Assembly: GCF_000243135.2 (NCBI RefSeq)
Contig: NC_019903.1
Location: forward strand, 2,828,001 to 2,892,000
Direction: 5' to 3'
Length of the DNA: 64,000 nucleotides
From: Desulfitobacterium dichloroeliminans LMG P-21439
Lineage (GTDB): Bacteria; Bacillota; Desulfitobacteriia; Desulfitobacteriales; Desulfitobacteriaceae
Program-made: the position numbers and the translations under genes
Notes under the pieces: generated by a model
Told to the model about the DNA's origin: nothing
Databases searched by the model: none
Seen by the model: the letters and a program-made list of their open reading frames with translations, nothing else
Shown here: piece by piece, positions 10,511 through 19,755 of the stretch
Layout of the letters: each line of letters opens with the position of its first letter
How positions within the stretch are numbered: the first letter of the stretch is position 1

Positions 10511-11308
10511 TTATGTCTTCCGAGGTATATATCGTATGATGCTCCAGGCAATTCTTCCCTTGCGAGTCCCCGTCGATTCCACTAAGCGAATTCGACCGTA
10601 GCCCCGACAAGATAGGATATCTCCCGGCTTAACCTCCAAGTCTGGTTTGGACACCACTAGATCGTTACGCTTTACCTTCCCCTGCTGAATGAGCTCTTGG
10701 AAGGTAGAGCGAGAGACATTAAAACTACTGGAAGCTACTGCGTCTACCCTTGAAGAAGCTACGGTAATGCGCCACTCTTCTCCCTGTTCAGCCGGAATCT
10801 CTTGATTTCCCTCGACGAGCTCCACCTGGATCCGTTCCCGCCCGGCTTTATCCCATTGGCTGAGCAAAACATCGGCGATGCCATGGGCTACCGCTACAAA
10901 AGAGCAGTGTTCACCGACACGAATATCCCCAATTACATCCCGTTTTAACCCCATGCCCATCAGGGAACCCAAAATCTGACGATGTTCCATCGTCCCACGC
11001 GGGTCAAGGGGCTTTGCACGTATAACTTTAACCTCACTGGCAACTTGATCAAGCATACCGGCATCTTCAACCATTAAAAATCGAGCCCTTTCCGCGTCTG
11101 GCAATCCGCCCTCGACTCGAAAAGCGAGACCTTCACTTCGCAGAATCCCTCCGAACCAGTTCCCTAGGGCTTGACTTAAAAAGGGAGTCCAAACCGGCCT
11201 TGAAGTGCTGATGGCTTCCTCGCACAAATCCAACAGATGAGCCCCTTCAAGTTTTAACTCCTTATCAGACCAAAAATTCAAGATAGCACGATCCATCCGA
11301 TAGTTCAT
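10511..11308 (-). CDS. ylmH: YlmH, S4-domain RNA-binding protein
   Basis: A 265-residue protein with a C-terminal S4 RNA-binding fold (about residues 185-245: SSFNVSRSTFQELIQQGKV and VKPGDILSCRGYGRIRL). YlmH of Bacillus binds rRNA/tRNA on the 50S subunit; the same role is inferred. It lies between yggT and divIVA with 9 and 14 bp spacing, as in other Firmicutes. Confidence 0.95.
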   Translation of the reverse strand: MNYRMDRAILNFWSDKELKLEGAHLLDLCEEAISTSRPVWTPFLSQALGNWFGGILRSEGLAFRVEGGLPDAERARFLMVEDAGMLDQVASEVKVIRAKPLDPRGTMEHRQILGSLMGMGLKRDVIGDIRVGEHCSFVAVAHGIADVLLSQWDKAGRERIQVELVEGNQEIPAEQGEEWRITVASSRVDAVASSSFNVSRSTFQELIQQGKVKRNDLVVSKPDLEVKPGDILSCRGYGRIRLVESTGTRKGRIAWSIIRYIPRKT

Positions 11309-11317
11309 AGTTAGCCT

Positions 11318-11605
11318 CTAAAAGCGAAGCAAAAGACTTAATAAGACGGGTAAAACTACCGTCTTAATAATCATAAGGGTAAAATAGGCGAGAATCGGAG
11401 AAATATCAATGCCAAATCCAGGCCCCCCAAACTGAAACCGCTGAAAGGGCTTCAACAGAGGCTCTGTAATTTCATACAAAGCTCGAACTAAAGCATTATA
11501 GGGTACGTTAGGAAACCAAGATAGCAACGCCCGTGCAATGATAGCATACATAAGGATCGTGATGACGGTGTGAATTACTTGATAAACGAATAGTATATTA
11601 ATCAC
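11318..11605 (-). CDS. ylmG: YggT family membrane protein (YlmG)
   Basis: A 95-residue protein with two membrane segments (about residues 5-28 and 65-93) and the family signature ALLSWFPNVPYN. It starts 3 nt after sepF. YggT proteins are linked to cell division and membrane homeostasis but have no settled reaction. Confidence 0.92.
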   Translation of the reverse strand: MINILFVYQVIHTVITILMYAIIARALLSWFPNVPYNALVRALYEITEPLLKPFQRFQFGGPGFGIDISPILAYFTLMIIKTVVLPVLLSLLLRF

Positions 11606-11608
11606 TCC

Positions 11609-12058
11609 TTATTTAGTTAAAGACCAAAAAAATCCCTTTTCCTTAAAATCGTCCTTCATTTCGCCGGAAATATCTACATTATTGGGAACAAAAAGAAAAA
11701 TGCCATTGCCGACCTTTTGCATGTTTCCACCCAAAGCATAGGTTGTCCCACTCACAAAATCGACAATCCGTTTTGCCAAATTACGATCTGCATTTTCCAG
11801 GTTCACAATCACAGGACGGCGGTTTTTTAGCTGATCAGCAATGTTTTGAGAATCTTCAAAAGCTTGGGGTTCGAGCACAACGACCTTAACTTGCTTTTGG
11901 GTATGGATGCTTACCACTTGTGCCCCTTTGCGATTGTTTGTTGCTCTTGGTTCTTCTCGAACAACCTCTTCCTTTTCATCTTCTTCGAAATAATCGTCTT
12001 CAAAGTCTTCATCAGCAAAACCCATAATTCCAATCACTTTGTCTAACAACTTTGCCAT
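11609..12058 (-). CDS. sepF: SepF cell-division protein
   Basis: A 149-residue protein with an N-terminal membrane-binding stretch (MAKLLDKVIGIMGFADED), an acidic linker and the SepF core (VVVLEPQAFEDSQNIADQLK, then PVIVNLENADRNLAKRIVDF and GGNMQKVGNGIFLFVP). SepF links FtsZ filaments to the membrane. No ftsA lies in the nearby dcw cluster, so SepF may be the main FtsZ anchor here (inference). Confidence 0.97.
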   Translation of the reverse strand: MAKLLDKVIGIMGFADEDFEDDYFEEDEKEEVVREEPRATNNRKGAQVVSIHTQKQVKVVVLEPQAFEDSQNIADQLKNRRPVIVNLENADRNLAKRIVDFVSGTTYALGGNMQKVGNGIFLFVPNNVDISGEMKDDFKEKGFFWSLTK

Positions 12059-12124
12059 TTTAGCAACCTCCTTAAAATCATAAATATATACTTCTATCTG
12101 AATCTTGTGAACAAACCTTGTCCC

Positions 12125-12820
12125 TTAGGAGCGTTCTCCAAAAATCTGCCTGCCAACTCGGATGATGGTAGCACCCTCTTGAATTGCCCACTCAAAATCA
12201 TGACTCATCCCCATGGAAAGTTCCTTGAGGGCGACATGAGGTATAGTCTTTACCTGAATTCGCTCCTTCAGCAAGCGCAGTTGGCGAAAATATCCTTGTG
12301 TCTCTTCCTGAGAAGCACCTAATGCCCCTATGGTCATCAGTCCATGCACCCGGACATGTTCACAACGAGTCACCTCCGTCAGGAAATCCTCCACTTCTTC
12401 TTCTAACACTCCTGCTTTATGAGGGTCGCGAGCGATATTAACCTGGACCAAGGTTGGCCAAATCATCTGCCGCTGAGTACCATGGTGTTCCAATGCTTCA
12501 AGCAAGCTTATCCTATCAAGGGAATGAATAAGTGTAATCCTAGTATCTAAATACTTTACCTTATTGGTTTGCAAACGGCCAACCAGGTGCCATTCACAAT
12601 CCTCAGGGAGATGATCCACCTTCTCTTGCCATTCCTGAACCCGATTTTCAGCAAATGCACGTAGTCCGGCTTGATAAGCACAGCGAACCACGTCGGAACT
12701 CATGGTTTTGCTTACTGCTAGAAGCTTTATCTCGGAAGGGTTACGACCACTCTTACCGGCCGCCTGATTCATCCTCTGACGGATATCTGATATATTTCCA
12801 TTTATATCCAATTCGAACAC
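12125..12820 (-). CDS. ylmE: YggS/PLP homeostasis protein
   Basis: A 231-residue pyridoxal-phosphate-binding protein. The PLP lysine is in IKLLAVSKTMSSD (about residue 37), and the C-terminal phosphate site is LSMGMSHDFEWAIQEGATIIRVG. The family keeps free PLP in balance and has no enzymatic activity of its own. It is the usual neighbour of sepF. Confidence 0.96.
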   Translation of the reverse strand: MFELDINGNISDIRQRMNQAAGKSGRNPSEIKLLAVSKTMSSDVVRCAYQAGLRAFAENRVQEWQEKVDHLPEDCEWHLVGRLQTNKVKYLDTRITLIHSLDRISLLEALEHHGTQRQMIWPTLVQVNIARDPHKAGVLEEEVEDFLTEVTRCEHVRVHGLMTIGALGASQEETQGYFRQLRLLKERIQVKTIPHVALKELSMGMSHDFEWAIQEGATIIRVGRQIFGERS

Positions 12821-12880
12821 CGTCCATTTTGATTCAATTCTACAAAGAATGCCTATTTCCTGCTACTTCTATAGCACAGT

Positions 12881-13921
12881 TTATAATTGAGTGACATTTT
12901 TTATATTTATGGTTAAACCATCTAGACCCATACGGGGATTGATAATGACGGGAATACCATGAGGTAAATTCTCTACACAGATGACTTGATCATTCTCATC
13001 AAGTATTTTAACCTTGCGGTATTGAATGGCACTTTCCTGAACCACATAAACGCCCTGTTCTTCCCCCTTAATCCAAAGGCTGCTCTTGGGAATCAGAATT
13101 CCGCTAACCGTGGGCTTCACAACCAGGGCAATCTCCTGAAATCTTTCTCGGCTTGTCCCATCGATATATTGATTGAATTGAACTACCAATCCTTGAGGAT
13201 CATCTAGAAGGCGCATAATCTTAGCAGTGAAGCTCTGGCCATTGATGAGCATCTTCACATTCTTACCCACCTCATACCCCTTGGTATCCACCTTAACCAC
13301 TGCTACCGTAGGCAGAAGATTATTGACGATCTTACCGATAACCTTGCCGCTGGCCACGCTTCCGCTTGTATTCTGTAACGCCTGAGTAGACTGAGAAGCT
13401 TGAGCTTCTTGAGTGGTCGGATCGTTCTGAGGGATTGTGGACTTTGCGACGGACTCAGAGCTATTGGCAACGGTCTGTTGAAGAATTTTGCTGACATCCA
13501 TGGAGACAAGATTCTCAGGAGTCAAAAACGTTTCTAGCCCATCCGTTGCAGAATATACAAGTCCGCCAATCGGTGCAACCAGAGTATTCGACTGGGATAT
13601 GCTATCCTGTCCAAGGGCAACCCCTCCCGATTGGATTGTAGCGATAGGTTCCCCTTTGCGGATTCGTTCCCCCTCTTGGGCCAAAAACTTAGGTGTCCCT
13701 GCAGCAGGCGCCTTAAGGAGAGTTTCTTCATTGGCAAATACCACGGAGACCGTCTGCTGATGTTCAATATCTCCTTGCTTGGCCAACTCTACCTTCAGCG
13801 AACCCGTTAAGAAATTCGAACGATAAACCCAGCCTAACGAACCGATGAGGAGCAGCAGAAGAGCCCCCACCCCAACGACTCGTATCATTCTATAGATTAG
13901 TGTCCTTGGGCTCCTCTTCAT
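12881..13921 (-). CDS. HlyD-like membrane-fusion protein
   Basis: A 346-residue protein with one N-terminal membrane anchor (about residues 14-32) followed by a barrel-sandwich/lipoyl-like region (LLKAPAAGTPKFLAQEGERIRKGEPIATI), a low-complexity Q/S/T/A linker (about 150-190), and beta-barrel segments. That is the plan of HlyD/MFP adaptors. No ABC partner is adjacent. It overlaps phoR by 32 bp; the ATG has GGAGG 8 nt upstream, so the overlap looks real. Partner and substrate unknown. Confidence 0.8.
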   Translation of the reverse strand: MKRSPRTLIYRMIRVVGVGALLLLLIGSLGWVYRSNFLTGSLKVELAKQGDIEHQQTVSVVFANEETLLKAPAAGTPKFLAQEGERIRKGEPIATIQSGGVALGQDSISQSNTLVAPIGGLVYSATDGLETFLTPENLVSMDVSKILQQTVANSSESVAKSTIPQNDPTTQEAQASQSTQALQNTSGSVASGKVIGKIVNNLLPTVAVVKVDTKGYEVGKNVKMLINGQSFTAKIMRLLDDPQGLVVQFNQYIDGTSRERFQEIALVVKPTVSGILIPKSSLWIKGEEQGVYVVQESAIQYRKVKILDENDQVICVENLPHGIPVIINPRMGLDGLTINIKNVTQL

Positions 13922-15293
13922 TTGTTATCCCTCCATTTCTGGTCGGTAATTCGCAGATGAATAGGGATCCTGAACCCAACTTCGATGTCACCCAAATCTT
14001 CCCTCCAGCTCCTTCGACAATATGCTTAACAATACTTAATCCCAACCCTGTCCCTCCTTGTTCACGAGAACGGGCCTTATCCACTCGATAGAAACGCTCA
14101 AAGACACGGGGGAGATCTTCTTGAGGAATACCACAGCCTGTATCGCCAAACTCTAAACGAATGGATTGATTAACATAAGACGCATGTAGCCATACTCTAC
14201 CTTTCGCTGTATACTTTACAGCATTTTCCATCAAGTTAAGAAGTACTTGACTCAACAAATCAATTCCCATAGCTACTTCCGGCAACGTATTAGGAATTAC
14301 GACTTCAAGTTCGATGCTTTTAGCTTCAGCATAGGGTCCAATCACCGGTTTAATCTTCTCATAAGCCTCTTGGATCCTACTTCTGCCATTGCAGACATCT
14401 GGGCGTTGGTTTTCAATCCGCGATAAAGTCAGCAATTCATCCACTAAGCGCTGTAAGCGAAGAGTCTCTTTATGGATAATATTGAGAAAGCGCTCCCGCA
14501 AGTCGGGGACCTCTGCCGCCCCGTCTAAAAGGGTTTCCACAAATCCTTTGATCGAAGTCAGAGGTGTTCTCAATTCATGAGATACATTGCCGACAAACTC
14601 TGTCCGCAACTGCTCTAAGCGACGAAGCTCAGTGATATCATAGCAGACGATAACTGCTCCTTGGGAACGATCCTTCTCTTCCAAAATTGGATTGACCTGA
14701 ACGCGAATCATCATTTTGGAACGGATGAGAAGCTCTGTTTGCCCGGGGAGGCCTTTCTCTAAAGCTATAGAGATGAGCTCTTCTAACTTTTCAAATCCAT
14801 TTAATTCGGAAAGGTATCTATTCCTTACTGCGTCTTGCTTCTTGCCAAAAAGCTTCTCTGCAGCACGATTCAGAAGGACGATTCGCCCCACACGATCCAG
14901 GGAAATGACCCCTTCTTGCATACCCGCAAGAATAGCTTGGATTTTCTGCGATTCCCGACGGTTAGTCGATATACTGACTTTGAGTCTTTGTCCAAGCTCA
15001 GTAACCTCTCTGGACAGGTTTCCCAATTCATAAGTAAACTCCGGCAGATTTGTGGGCTGAGATTGATCTTGCGCAATCCCTTTAACTGCACTATATATCC
15101 TTTCTATCCGTTCTCCGAGCCGGTCAGCAAAGAAGTAAACAATCCCCCCCGGTAGCAGAATGGCAAAGGCAAGTGCCATGAAATCTATCTCCAGACGAAT
15201 CCCTGTTTGAACTTGAGCCCCCAACCAGAAAAGCAGAAGGGAAAGTGATGAGACCAAGAGATAGATTGGGATAATCAACCATTTAATTCTCAT
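13890..15293 (-). CDS. PhoR-like sensor histidine kinase
   Basis: A 467-residue kinase with two N-terminal membrane segments (about residues 3-25 and 34-57) separated by only a few residues, so it has almost no outside sensor. A PAS domain follows (about 110-220: ILAGMQEGVISLDRVGRIV), then HisKA with FVGNVSHELRTPLTSIKG and an ATPase domain with N, G1 (GDTGCGIPQED) and G2 (GGTGLGLSIVKHIV) boxes. It starts 3 nt after its response regulator. The PhoR name follows architecture; the signal is unknown. Confidence 0.9.
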   Translation of the reverse strand: MRIKWLIIPIYLLVSSLSLLLFWLGAQVQTGIRLEIDFMALAFAILLPGGIVYFFADRLGERIERIYSAVKGIAQDQSQPTNLPEFTYELGNLSREVTELGQRLKVSISTNRRESQKIQAILAGMQEGVISLDRVGRIVLLNRAAEKLFGKKQDAVRNRYLSELNGFEKLEELISIALEKGLPGQTELLIRSKMMIRVQVNPILEEKDRSQGAVIVCYDITELRRLEQLRTEFVGNVSHELRTPLTSIKGFVETLLDGAAEVPDLRERFLNIIHKETLRLQRLVDELLTLSRIENQRPDVCNGRSRIQEAYEKIKPVIGPYAEAKSIELEVVIPNTLPEVAMGIDLLSQVLLNLMENAVKYTAKGRVWLHASYVNQSIRLEFGDTGCGIPQEDLPRVFERFYRVDKARSREQGGTGLGLSIVKHIVEGAGGKIWVTSKLGSGSLFICELPTRNGGITNEEEPKDTNL

Positions 15294-15296
15294 AAT

Positions 15297-15980
15297 CTAA
15301 CCTTTCAGCCGATATCCTATACCCCGCAGTGTTTCGATATAATCGGGATCGGATGGGTCCTTCTCAATTTTTTGGCGGAGATGTCTCACATGAACGTCCA
15401 CCGTTCGAGTATCTCCCGCATATTCATAGCCCCAAATTCGTTCGAGAAGTTCATCCCGGGTATATACTTTACCCGGATGAGTGGCTAGTACACGTAAAAG
15501 CTCAAATTCCTTCGGGGTCAGTTCTATGTATTCCCCTCGTACAGACACTCGGAAACGTTCAAGGTCAATACGCAAATCCTGACGTACTATATCTGCTCCC
15601 TCTTCGCTTGGCTTATTGCGTCGCAGCCTTGCCCGAATTCTTGCCACCAGCTCTCGGGGACTAAAGGGCTTCGTAATATAGTCATCAGCCCCAATCTCCA
15701 ATCCAAGTACCTTATCGATCTCCTCGCCCTTGGCGGTAAGCATAATGACCGGTAAATCAGCAAGCTTTGGCACCCTGCGCAGTTGATTGCATACTTCAAG
15801 ACCGCTCATACCAGGCAACATAATATCTAACACCACAAGATCGGGAAGTTTTTCCTTTATAACTCTTAACGCCTCAGGGCCGTCGGAAGCCATCAGTACC
15901 TGATAGCCCTCCTTCTCCAGATTAAATTTGAGCAACTCTTGAATTAGTTCATCATCATCAACGACCAAAATAACGGCCAT
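15297..15980 (-). CDS. PhoB/PhoP-like response regulator (OmpR family)
   Basis: A 227-residue regulator. The receiver domain has VDDDELIQ at the N-terminus, the phospho-acceptor aspartate in LVVLDIMLPGMSGLEV, and K in YITKPFSPREL. The C-terminal winged helix ends in DTRTVDVHVRHLRQKIEKD. A longer frame reaches 16103, but the ATG at 15980 has GGGAGGGG upstream and begins exactly at the family start MAVILVVDD. Spacing to pgeF is 2 nt and to phoR 3 nt, so all three are probably cotranscribed. Confidence 0.93.
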   Translation of the reverse strand: MAVILVVDDDELIQELLKFNLEKEGYQVLMASDGPEALRVIKEKLPDLVVLDIMLPGMSGLEVCNQLRRVPKLADLPVIMLTAKGEEIDKVLGLEIGADDYITKPFSPRELVARIRARLRRNKPSEEGADIVRQDLRIDLERFRVSVRGEYIELTPKEFELLRVLATHPGKVYTRDELLERIWGYEYAGDTRTVDVHVRHLRQKIEKDPSDPDYIETLRGIGYRLKG

Positions 15981-15982
15981 GA

Positions 15983-16801
15983 TTACCCCTCCCTTGTTGG
16001 CAACCGGCGAATCCAACCCGCCATTCGTCCTGTATTCGGACCTTCTATGCGATAGGAGAAGAAGGAGTCCGTATGACAGGCAGTACATTCTCGGGCAATC
16101 CAAATCTTCTCCGGTGGTATCCCCGCTTCCCTCAGGACCATCGCATTCGCTTCCCGCAAATCCAGTTGGAAATGTCCTTGTCGGCCCGGTTTTAGAAAAG
16201 GTGTTCTTAAAAAGCTCTTCTCAAACTCCTTCTGCACGGGTTCATCCACTTCATAACAGCAGGGGCCAATACTCGGCCCAATGGCTGCCCAACATTCTGC
16301 AGGGTCACCCCCTCGTAGACGAAACAGTTCTAACATCTCACTAACGATCTTGCCAGAAGTACCTTTCCAGCCCGCATGAGCAATGCCTACCGCTTGGAGA
16401 AGAGGATGATAAAAGAACACCGGAACGCAATCCGCAAAGAAGGCCATAAGAGCGGTATGGGTCACAGTCATTAACCCATCGACACCAGTAATTACAGTAT
16501 CAAGAGATTCGGAACCTCGTCCGGCATCTCCTTCAGTGACTTGATGGACCTTTGTTCCATGGACCTGTTCCCCTAGGGCGACCTCCCCCGGCAAAGTATT
16601 CCATTCAGCAAACCATAACTTGCGATTATTTTTCACTTGATCTGGGGAATCGCCCACATGGAGTCCAAGGTTCAAGGTCGAATAGGGAGATGAGCTAACC
16701 CCTCCCCAGCGTGTTGAAAATCCAATCTGAATACCCTCCGCTTCCCATGCAGGAAGAGTAAGATAGACTAGTTCCTTTCCCTGACGCCAACTCCATACCA
16801 T
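15983..16801 (-). CDS. pgeF: PgeF/YlmD laccase-domain protein (purine nucleoside phosphorylase / peptidoglycan editing)
   Basis: A 272-residue DUF152/laccase-fold protein. Zinc-site residues are visible in EQVHGTKVH, DCVPVF and AHAGWKGTSG, with GPSIGPCCYEV downstream. In E. coli PgeF removes mis-added L-Ser from UDP-MurNAc; related enzymes cleave purine nucleosides. Its place in the ylm cluster matches ylmD. Which activity is primary here is not visible. Confidence 0.93.
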   Translation of the reverse strand: MVWSWRQGKELVYLTLPAWEAEGIQIGFSTRWGGVSSSPYSTLNLGLHVGDSPDQVKNNRKLWFAEWNTLPGEVALGEQVHGTKVHQVTEGDAGRGSESLDTVITGVDGLMTVTHTALMAFFADCVPVFFYHPLLQAVGIAHAGWKGTSGKIVSEMLELFRLRGGDPAECWAAIGPSIGPCCYEVDEPVQKEFEKSFLRTPFLKPGRQGHFQLDLREANAMVLREAGIPPEKIWIARECTACHTDSFFSYRIEGPNTGRMAGWIRRLPTREG

Positions 16802-16889
16802 TCGGTTACCCCCATCAACATTCTATTGTAACTATATCATAAAGTCCCCAGGGGATGTACTCCCCGAAAGTCCTATTCTTTACATGATT

Positions 16890-16925
16890 TAAGCCTCCTA
16901 AAGGATTTTCCCTTCAGAAGGCTCT
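16890..16925 (-). terminator. possible terminator after ylmC
   Basis: AGCCTCCTAAAGG and CCTTCAGAAGGCT form a 13-bp stem with two G-T wobbles. The following minus-strand T-run is weak (TTAAAT), so efficiency is uncertain. Confidence 0.45.
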
Positions 16926-16952
16926 TCTATCTTGAACGAGAAGCCATACATA

Positions 16953-17225
16953 TTAGCGACGATCATCTACTAAGACATTAAAATCCGGCAAATCAGTGGC
17001 ATCGACCAAAATTACATCGACCCCAATTTTCTTTACCCGATCCCAAGGAATGAGAATATCCTCATTCCTGCCGCCGAAAAAACCCCAGCTTCGAGAGGCG
17101 CCCTGCACCACGATCCCTTTAATGGAGCCTCGTTCTAAATCCAGATCCAAATCTTTGATGGGGCCCAAGCGGCGACCATCTTTAATATTTACAATATCTA
17201 ATAAGCGTAGCTCAGAGATCCGCAT
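16953..17225 (-). CDS. ylmC: YlmC/YmxH family sporulation protein, PRC-barrel
   Basis: A 90-residue PRC-barrel protein: MRISELRLLDIVNIKDGRRL, then SRSWGFFGG and ILIPWDRVKKIGVDVILV. The YlmC/YmxH family is found in spore formers, often beside sigG as here. Molecular role not established. Its ribosome site lies in one arm of a perfect 10-bp inverted repeat (17235-17267), so translation may be restricted. Confidence 0.93.
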   Translation of the reverse strand: MRISELRLLDIVNIKDGRRLGPIKDLDLDLERGSIKGIVVQGASRSWGFFGGRNEDILIPWDRVKKIGVDVILVDATDLPDFNVLVDDRR

Positions 17226-17234
17226 TCATACTAC

Positions 17235-17267
17235 CTCCCCTCTCTAAATTTATATTCGAGAGGGGAG
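17235..17267 (-). promoter_or_regulatory. hairpin covering the ylmC ribosome site
   Basis: CTCCCCTCTC (17235-17244) pairs perfectly with GAGAGGGGAG (17258-17267) around a 13-nt AT-rich loop. On the mRNA the 3' arm contains the GGGGAGG that serves ylmC. No T-run follows. Sequestration of the site, or a weak sigG terminator, are both possible. Confidence 0.55.
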
Positions 17268-17281
17268 ATGTTTATTCTATA

Positions 17282-18055
17282 CTAGACGAACTTACGCATA
17301 TGTCCTAAGGCTGCTTTTTCTAAACGGGAAACTTGGGCTTGGGAAATTCCGATTTCGTCGGCAACCTCCATCTGAGTCTTGCCATGGAAGAAACGCAGAG
17401 ACAAAATGAGCTTTTCTCGTTCACTTAGCCGCCGTAGGGCTTCCCGAACTGCGATACCTTCTAACCAGCTGTTATCGGAATGCTTCTCATCACCGATTTG
17501 ATCCATCACAAAGATGGGATCTCCACCATCATGATAAATCGGTTCAAACAGGGAAATCGGCTCCTGGATAGCATCTAAGGCAAAAATAACTTCTTCTCTG
17601 GGTAATGTAAGTTTGGCAGCAATCTCCGATACCGTAGGTTCTCGTGAACATTCACTGACCAATTGGTCTCGAACTTGCAGCGCCTTATAAGCAATGTCCC
17701 GCAGGGAGCGACTGACCCGAATCGGGTTGTTGTCCCTCAAGTATCTGCGAATCTCACCAATAATCATGGGAACCGCATAGGTAGAGAACTTTACATTTTG
17801 ACCCAGATCAAAATTGTCAATGGCTTTCATCAAGCCAATGCAACCTACCTGGAAAAGATCATCCACATACTCTCCCCGATTGGTAAATCGCTGAATTACA
17901 CTCAGGACTAATCTCAAATTTCCATAAATCAACTTCTCCCGTGCTTCTTTTTCGCCGCTTTGATAGGCAATGAATAATTCCTTCATTTTTGCGCTACTAA
18001 GAACAGGCAACTTTGAGGTGTTCACTCCACAGATTTCCACTTTGTTTAAAGCCAT
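17282..18055 (-). CDS. sigG: RNA polymerase sigma-G factor (late forespore)
   Basis: A 257-residue sigma-70 family factor. The N-terminus MALNKVEICGVNTSKLPVL is the SigG signature; region 2 has DLFQVGCIGLMKAIDNFDL and region 4.2 ends in QMEVADEIGISQAQVSRLEK. A TTG at 18070 overlaps the ribosome site GGAGGG, so I chose ATG 18055. It lies after sigE as in Bacillus. SigG drives late forespore genes after engulfment. Confidence 0.97.
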   Translation of the reverse strand: MALNKVEICGVNTSKLPVLSSAKMKELFIAYQSGEKEAREKLIYGNLRLVLSVIQRFTNRGEYVDDLFQVGCIGLMKAIDNFDLGQNVKFSTYAVPMIIGEIRRYLRDNNPIRVSRSLRDIAYKALQVRDQLVSECSREPTVSEIAAKLTLPREEVIFALDAIQEPISLFEPIYHDGGDPIFVMDQIGDEKHSDNSWLEGIAVREALRRLSEREKLILSLRFFHGKTQMEVADEIGISQAQVSRLEKAALGHMRKFV

Positions 18056-18112
18056 TTGAGCACCCTCCAAGCCAATTTTCTCTTGGAAGAGTATGCCCGA
18101 TGGGATTAAAAC

Positions 18113-18841
18113 TTATTCCAAACGGATGAATTCTTTCCTTAAACGGCGGATTATCCGCTTTTCCAAACGAGAAATATAGGATTGAGAAATACCCAGCCGA
18201 TCCGCTACTTCCTTTTGGGTCTTTTCCTCACCATTGTCTAAGCCAAAGCGCAATTCCATAATCATTTTTTCTCGATCCGTCAGTCTAGCCATAGCTAAAT
18301 GCAAAAGCTGGCGATCAACTTTTTCTTCAAGAGGTCGTGAGATAATATCATTTTCTGTCCCTAACACGTCGGATAGCAACAATTCATTACCATCCCAATC
18401 GATGTTCAGGGGTTCATCGAAGGAGACCTCCGTGCGTGTCTTATTGTTGCGACGCAGATGCATGAGAATTTCATTTTCTATGCAGCGCGAGGCATAGGTA
18501 GCCAATTTTATCTTCTTCTGAGGGTCAAAGGTATTGACTGCTTTAATCAAGCCAATGGTCCCGATGGAAACGAGGTCCTCAATATTGATTCCGGTATTCT
18601 CAAATTTACGGGCAATATACACCACTAAGCGCAAATTCCTCTCGATGAGAATATCGCGAACACTAAAATCCCCCTGCTCCAGGCGTACTAAAAGTTCGCC
18701 TTCCTCATCCGAAGTAAGTGGAGGAGGCAGCGCTTCACTGCTACCCACATAATAGATTTCATCCCAATCACCGATTTTACGTATTAAAAGGGATTTAATT
18801 TTAAAAAACCAAAGTTTGATGCGTTCTACTATCCTGCTCAT
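18113..18841 (-). CDS. sigE: pro-sigma-E, mother-cell sigma factor
   Basis: A 242-residue pro-sigma factor. Residues 1-31 are a basic, hydrophobic pro-sequence ending at DEIYY before [11 protein letters not shown], matching the known processing region cut by SpoIIGA. Region 2 has [20 protein letters not shown] and region 4 [20 protein letters not shown]. Its ATG overlaps the spoIIGA stop by 1 nt. It directs early mother-cell transcription. Confidence 0.98.
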   Translation of the reverse strand: MSRIVERIKLWFFKIKSLLIRKIGDWDEIYYVGSSEALPPPLTSDEEGELLVRLEQGDFSVRDILIERNLRLVVYIARKFENTGINIEDLVSIGTIGLIKAVNTFDPQKKIKLATYASRCIENEILMHLRRNNKTRTEVSFDEPLNIDWDGNELLLSDVLGTENDIISRPLEEKVDRQLLHLAMARLTDREKMIMELRFGLDNGEEKTQKEVADRLGISQSYISRLEKRIIRRLRKEFIRLE

Positions 18842-19755
18842 TAGCCTTCCTCCGCTCCTCGAACATGCTCTGGATGCAGCAAGGCTTGGTAGGTTCTATC
18901 CGAACTAAGCCCATGCTGCACTAACGCTAAGGTTGCTTTCATTTCTTTCGGTTCCGACATGGATGTACAAACCACCTTATAGGGTCGGATGCCGAGAAGC
19001 CAACTCTTATGTCCCACCCCTTGATAGGGGATAAAGACAAAATACTTAATCCACGAGGAATCAGACTGCCAAAGCCATGGCCAAGGATCTTCTAAGTCTC
19101 GCCAAGCTCCCTGCAAAGCTGGCAACAGCTCTTCGGGCATGACCGCCGCAGCTATTTCCTCTTCCACCAGAATGACAGGGTTCCCTGTGAGAGGGTCTCG
19201 CAATTGGTTCCCTGTATCCAGTAAGGCCCTCACCGTGATTGAACCTGCCTTCCCCATTTCCTTGCTTAGATCAATCTGGAGATCATAGAGAGTAGCTCTC
19301 GTCTGGGCAGAGGATCCCAATATCCTATGCCAATACTTTTGGCTAACCCACCACAATCCGGCCCCTAAAGGCAGAATCCATAGGTTTTTCAGGCCTAAGC
19401 GCAAAGAGCTACCAAGGATACCATCGAAGCTAACCCAGCCCCACAAAGCGTAGACGAGCCCCCCAAGACCCGCTGAGACAATCCAAAATAATAGAAGAGT
19501 CTTGAGATAAGGTCGTATTCCTCGATAAGAAAAAGCAAGCCCAATCATAAGCCAAGGGACGAGAAATTTGCTCAATTCAAAAACGAACGAGGCCGGAGCA
19601 TAGGCGGAGAGAATTACCGGAATTTCTCCAGCCATCACTCCGGCCGCAATTCTCTTGCCTCGGAGGGGAAGATTCAATAAGCGGGCAGCGAGGATTATAA
19701 GCAAAGCATCCATACTCCCGTTCACTACAAGATCAAGATCTAAATACCTCTCCAT
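18841..19755 (-). CDS. spoIIGA: SpoIIGA sigma-E processing aspartic protease
   Basis: A 304-residue membrane protease that converts pro-SigE to SigE after septation. About five membrane segments fill residues 1-140. The catalytic aspartate is D180 in [18 protein letters not shown]. Length and order (spoIIGA-sigE-sigG) match Bacillus and Clostridia. The 320-bp region upstream (19756-20075) holds its promoter and the ftsZ terminator; TGTCGGAA near 19818 resembles half an 0A box, but this is weak. Confidence 0.96.
   Translation of the reverse strand: MERYLDLDLVVNGSMDALLIILAARLLNLPLRGKRIAAGVMAGEIPVILSAYAPASFVFELSKFLVPWLMIGLAFSYRGIRPYLKTLLLFWIVSAGLGGLVYALWGWVSFDGILGSSLRLGLKNLWILPLGAGLWWVSQKYWHRILGSSAQTRATLYDLQIDLSKEMGKAGSITVRALLDTGNQLRDPLTGNPVILVEEEIAAAVMPEELLPALQGAWRDLEDPWPWLWQSDSSWIKYFVFIPYQGVGHKSWLLGIRPYKVVCTSMSEPKEMKATLALVQHGLSSDRTYQALLHPEHVRGAEEG

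Noticed and set aside
15981-16103. Upstream extension of the response regulator
   Set aside because: It overlaps pgeF; ATG 15980 has its own ribosome site and begins the receiver domain.
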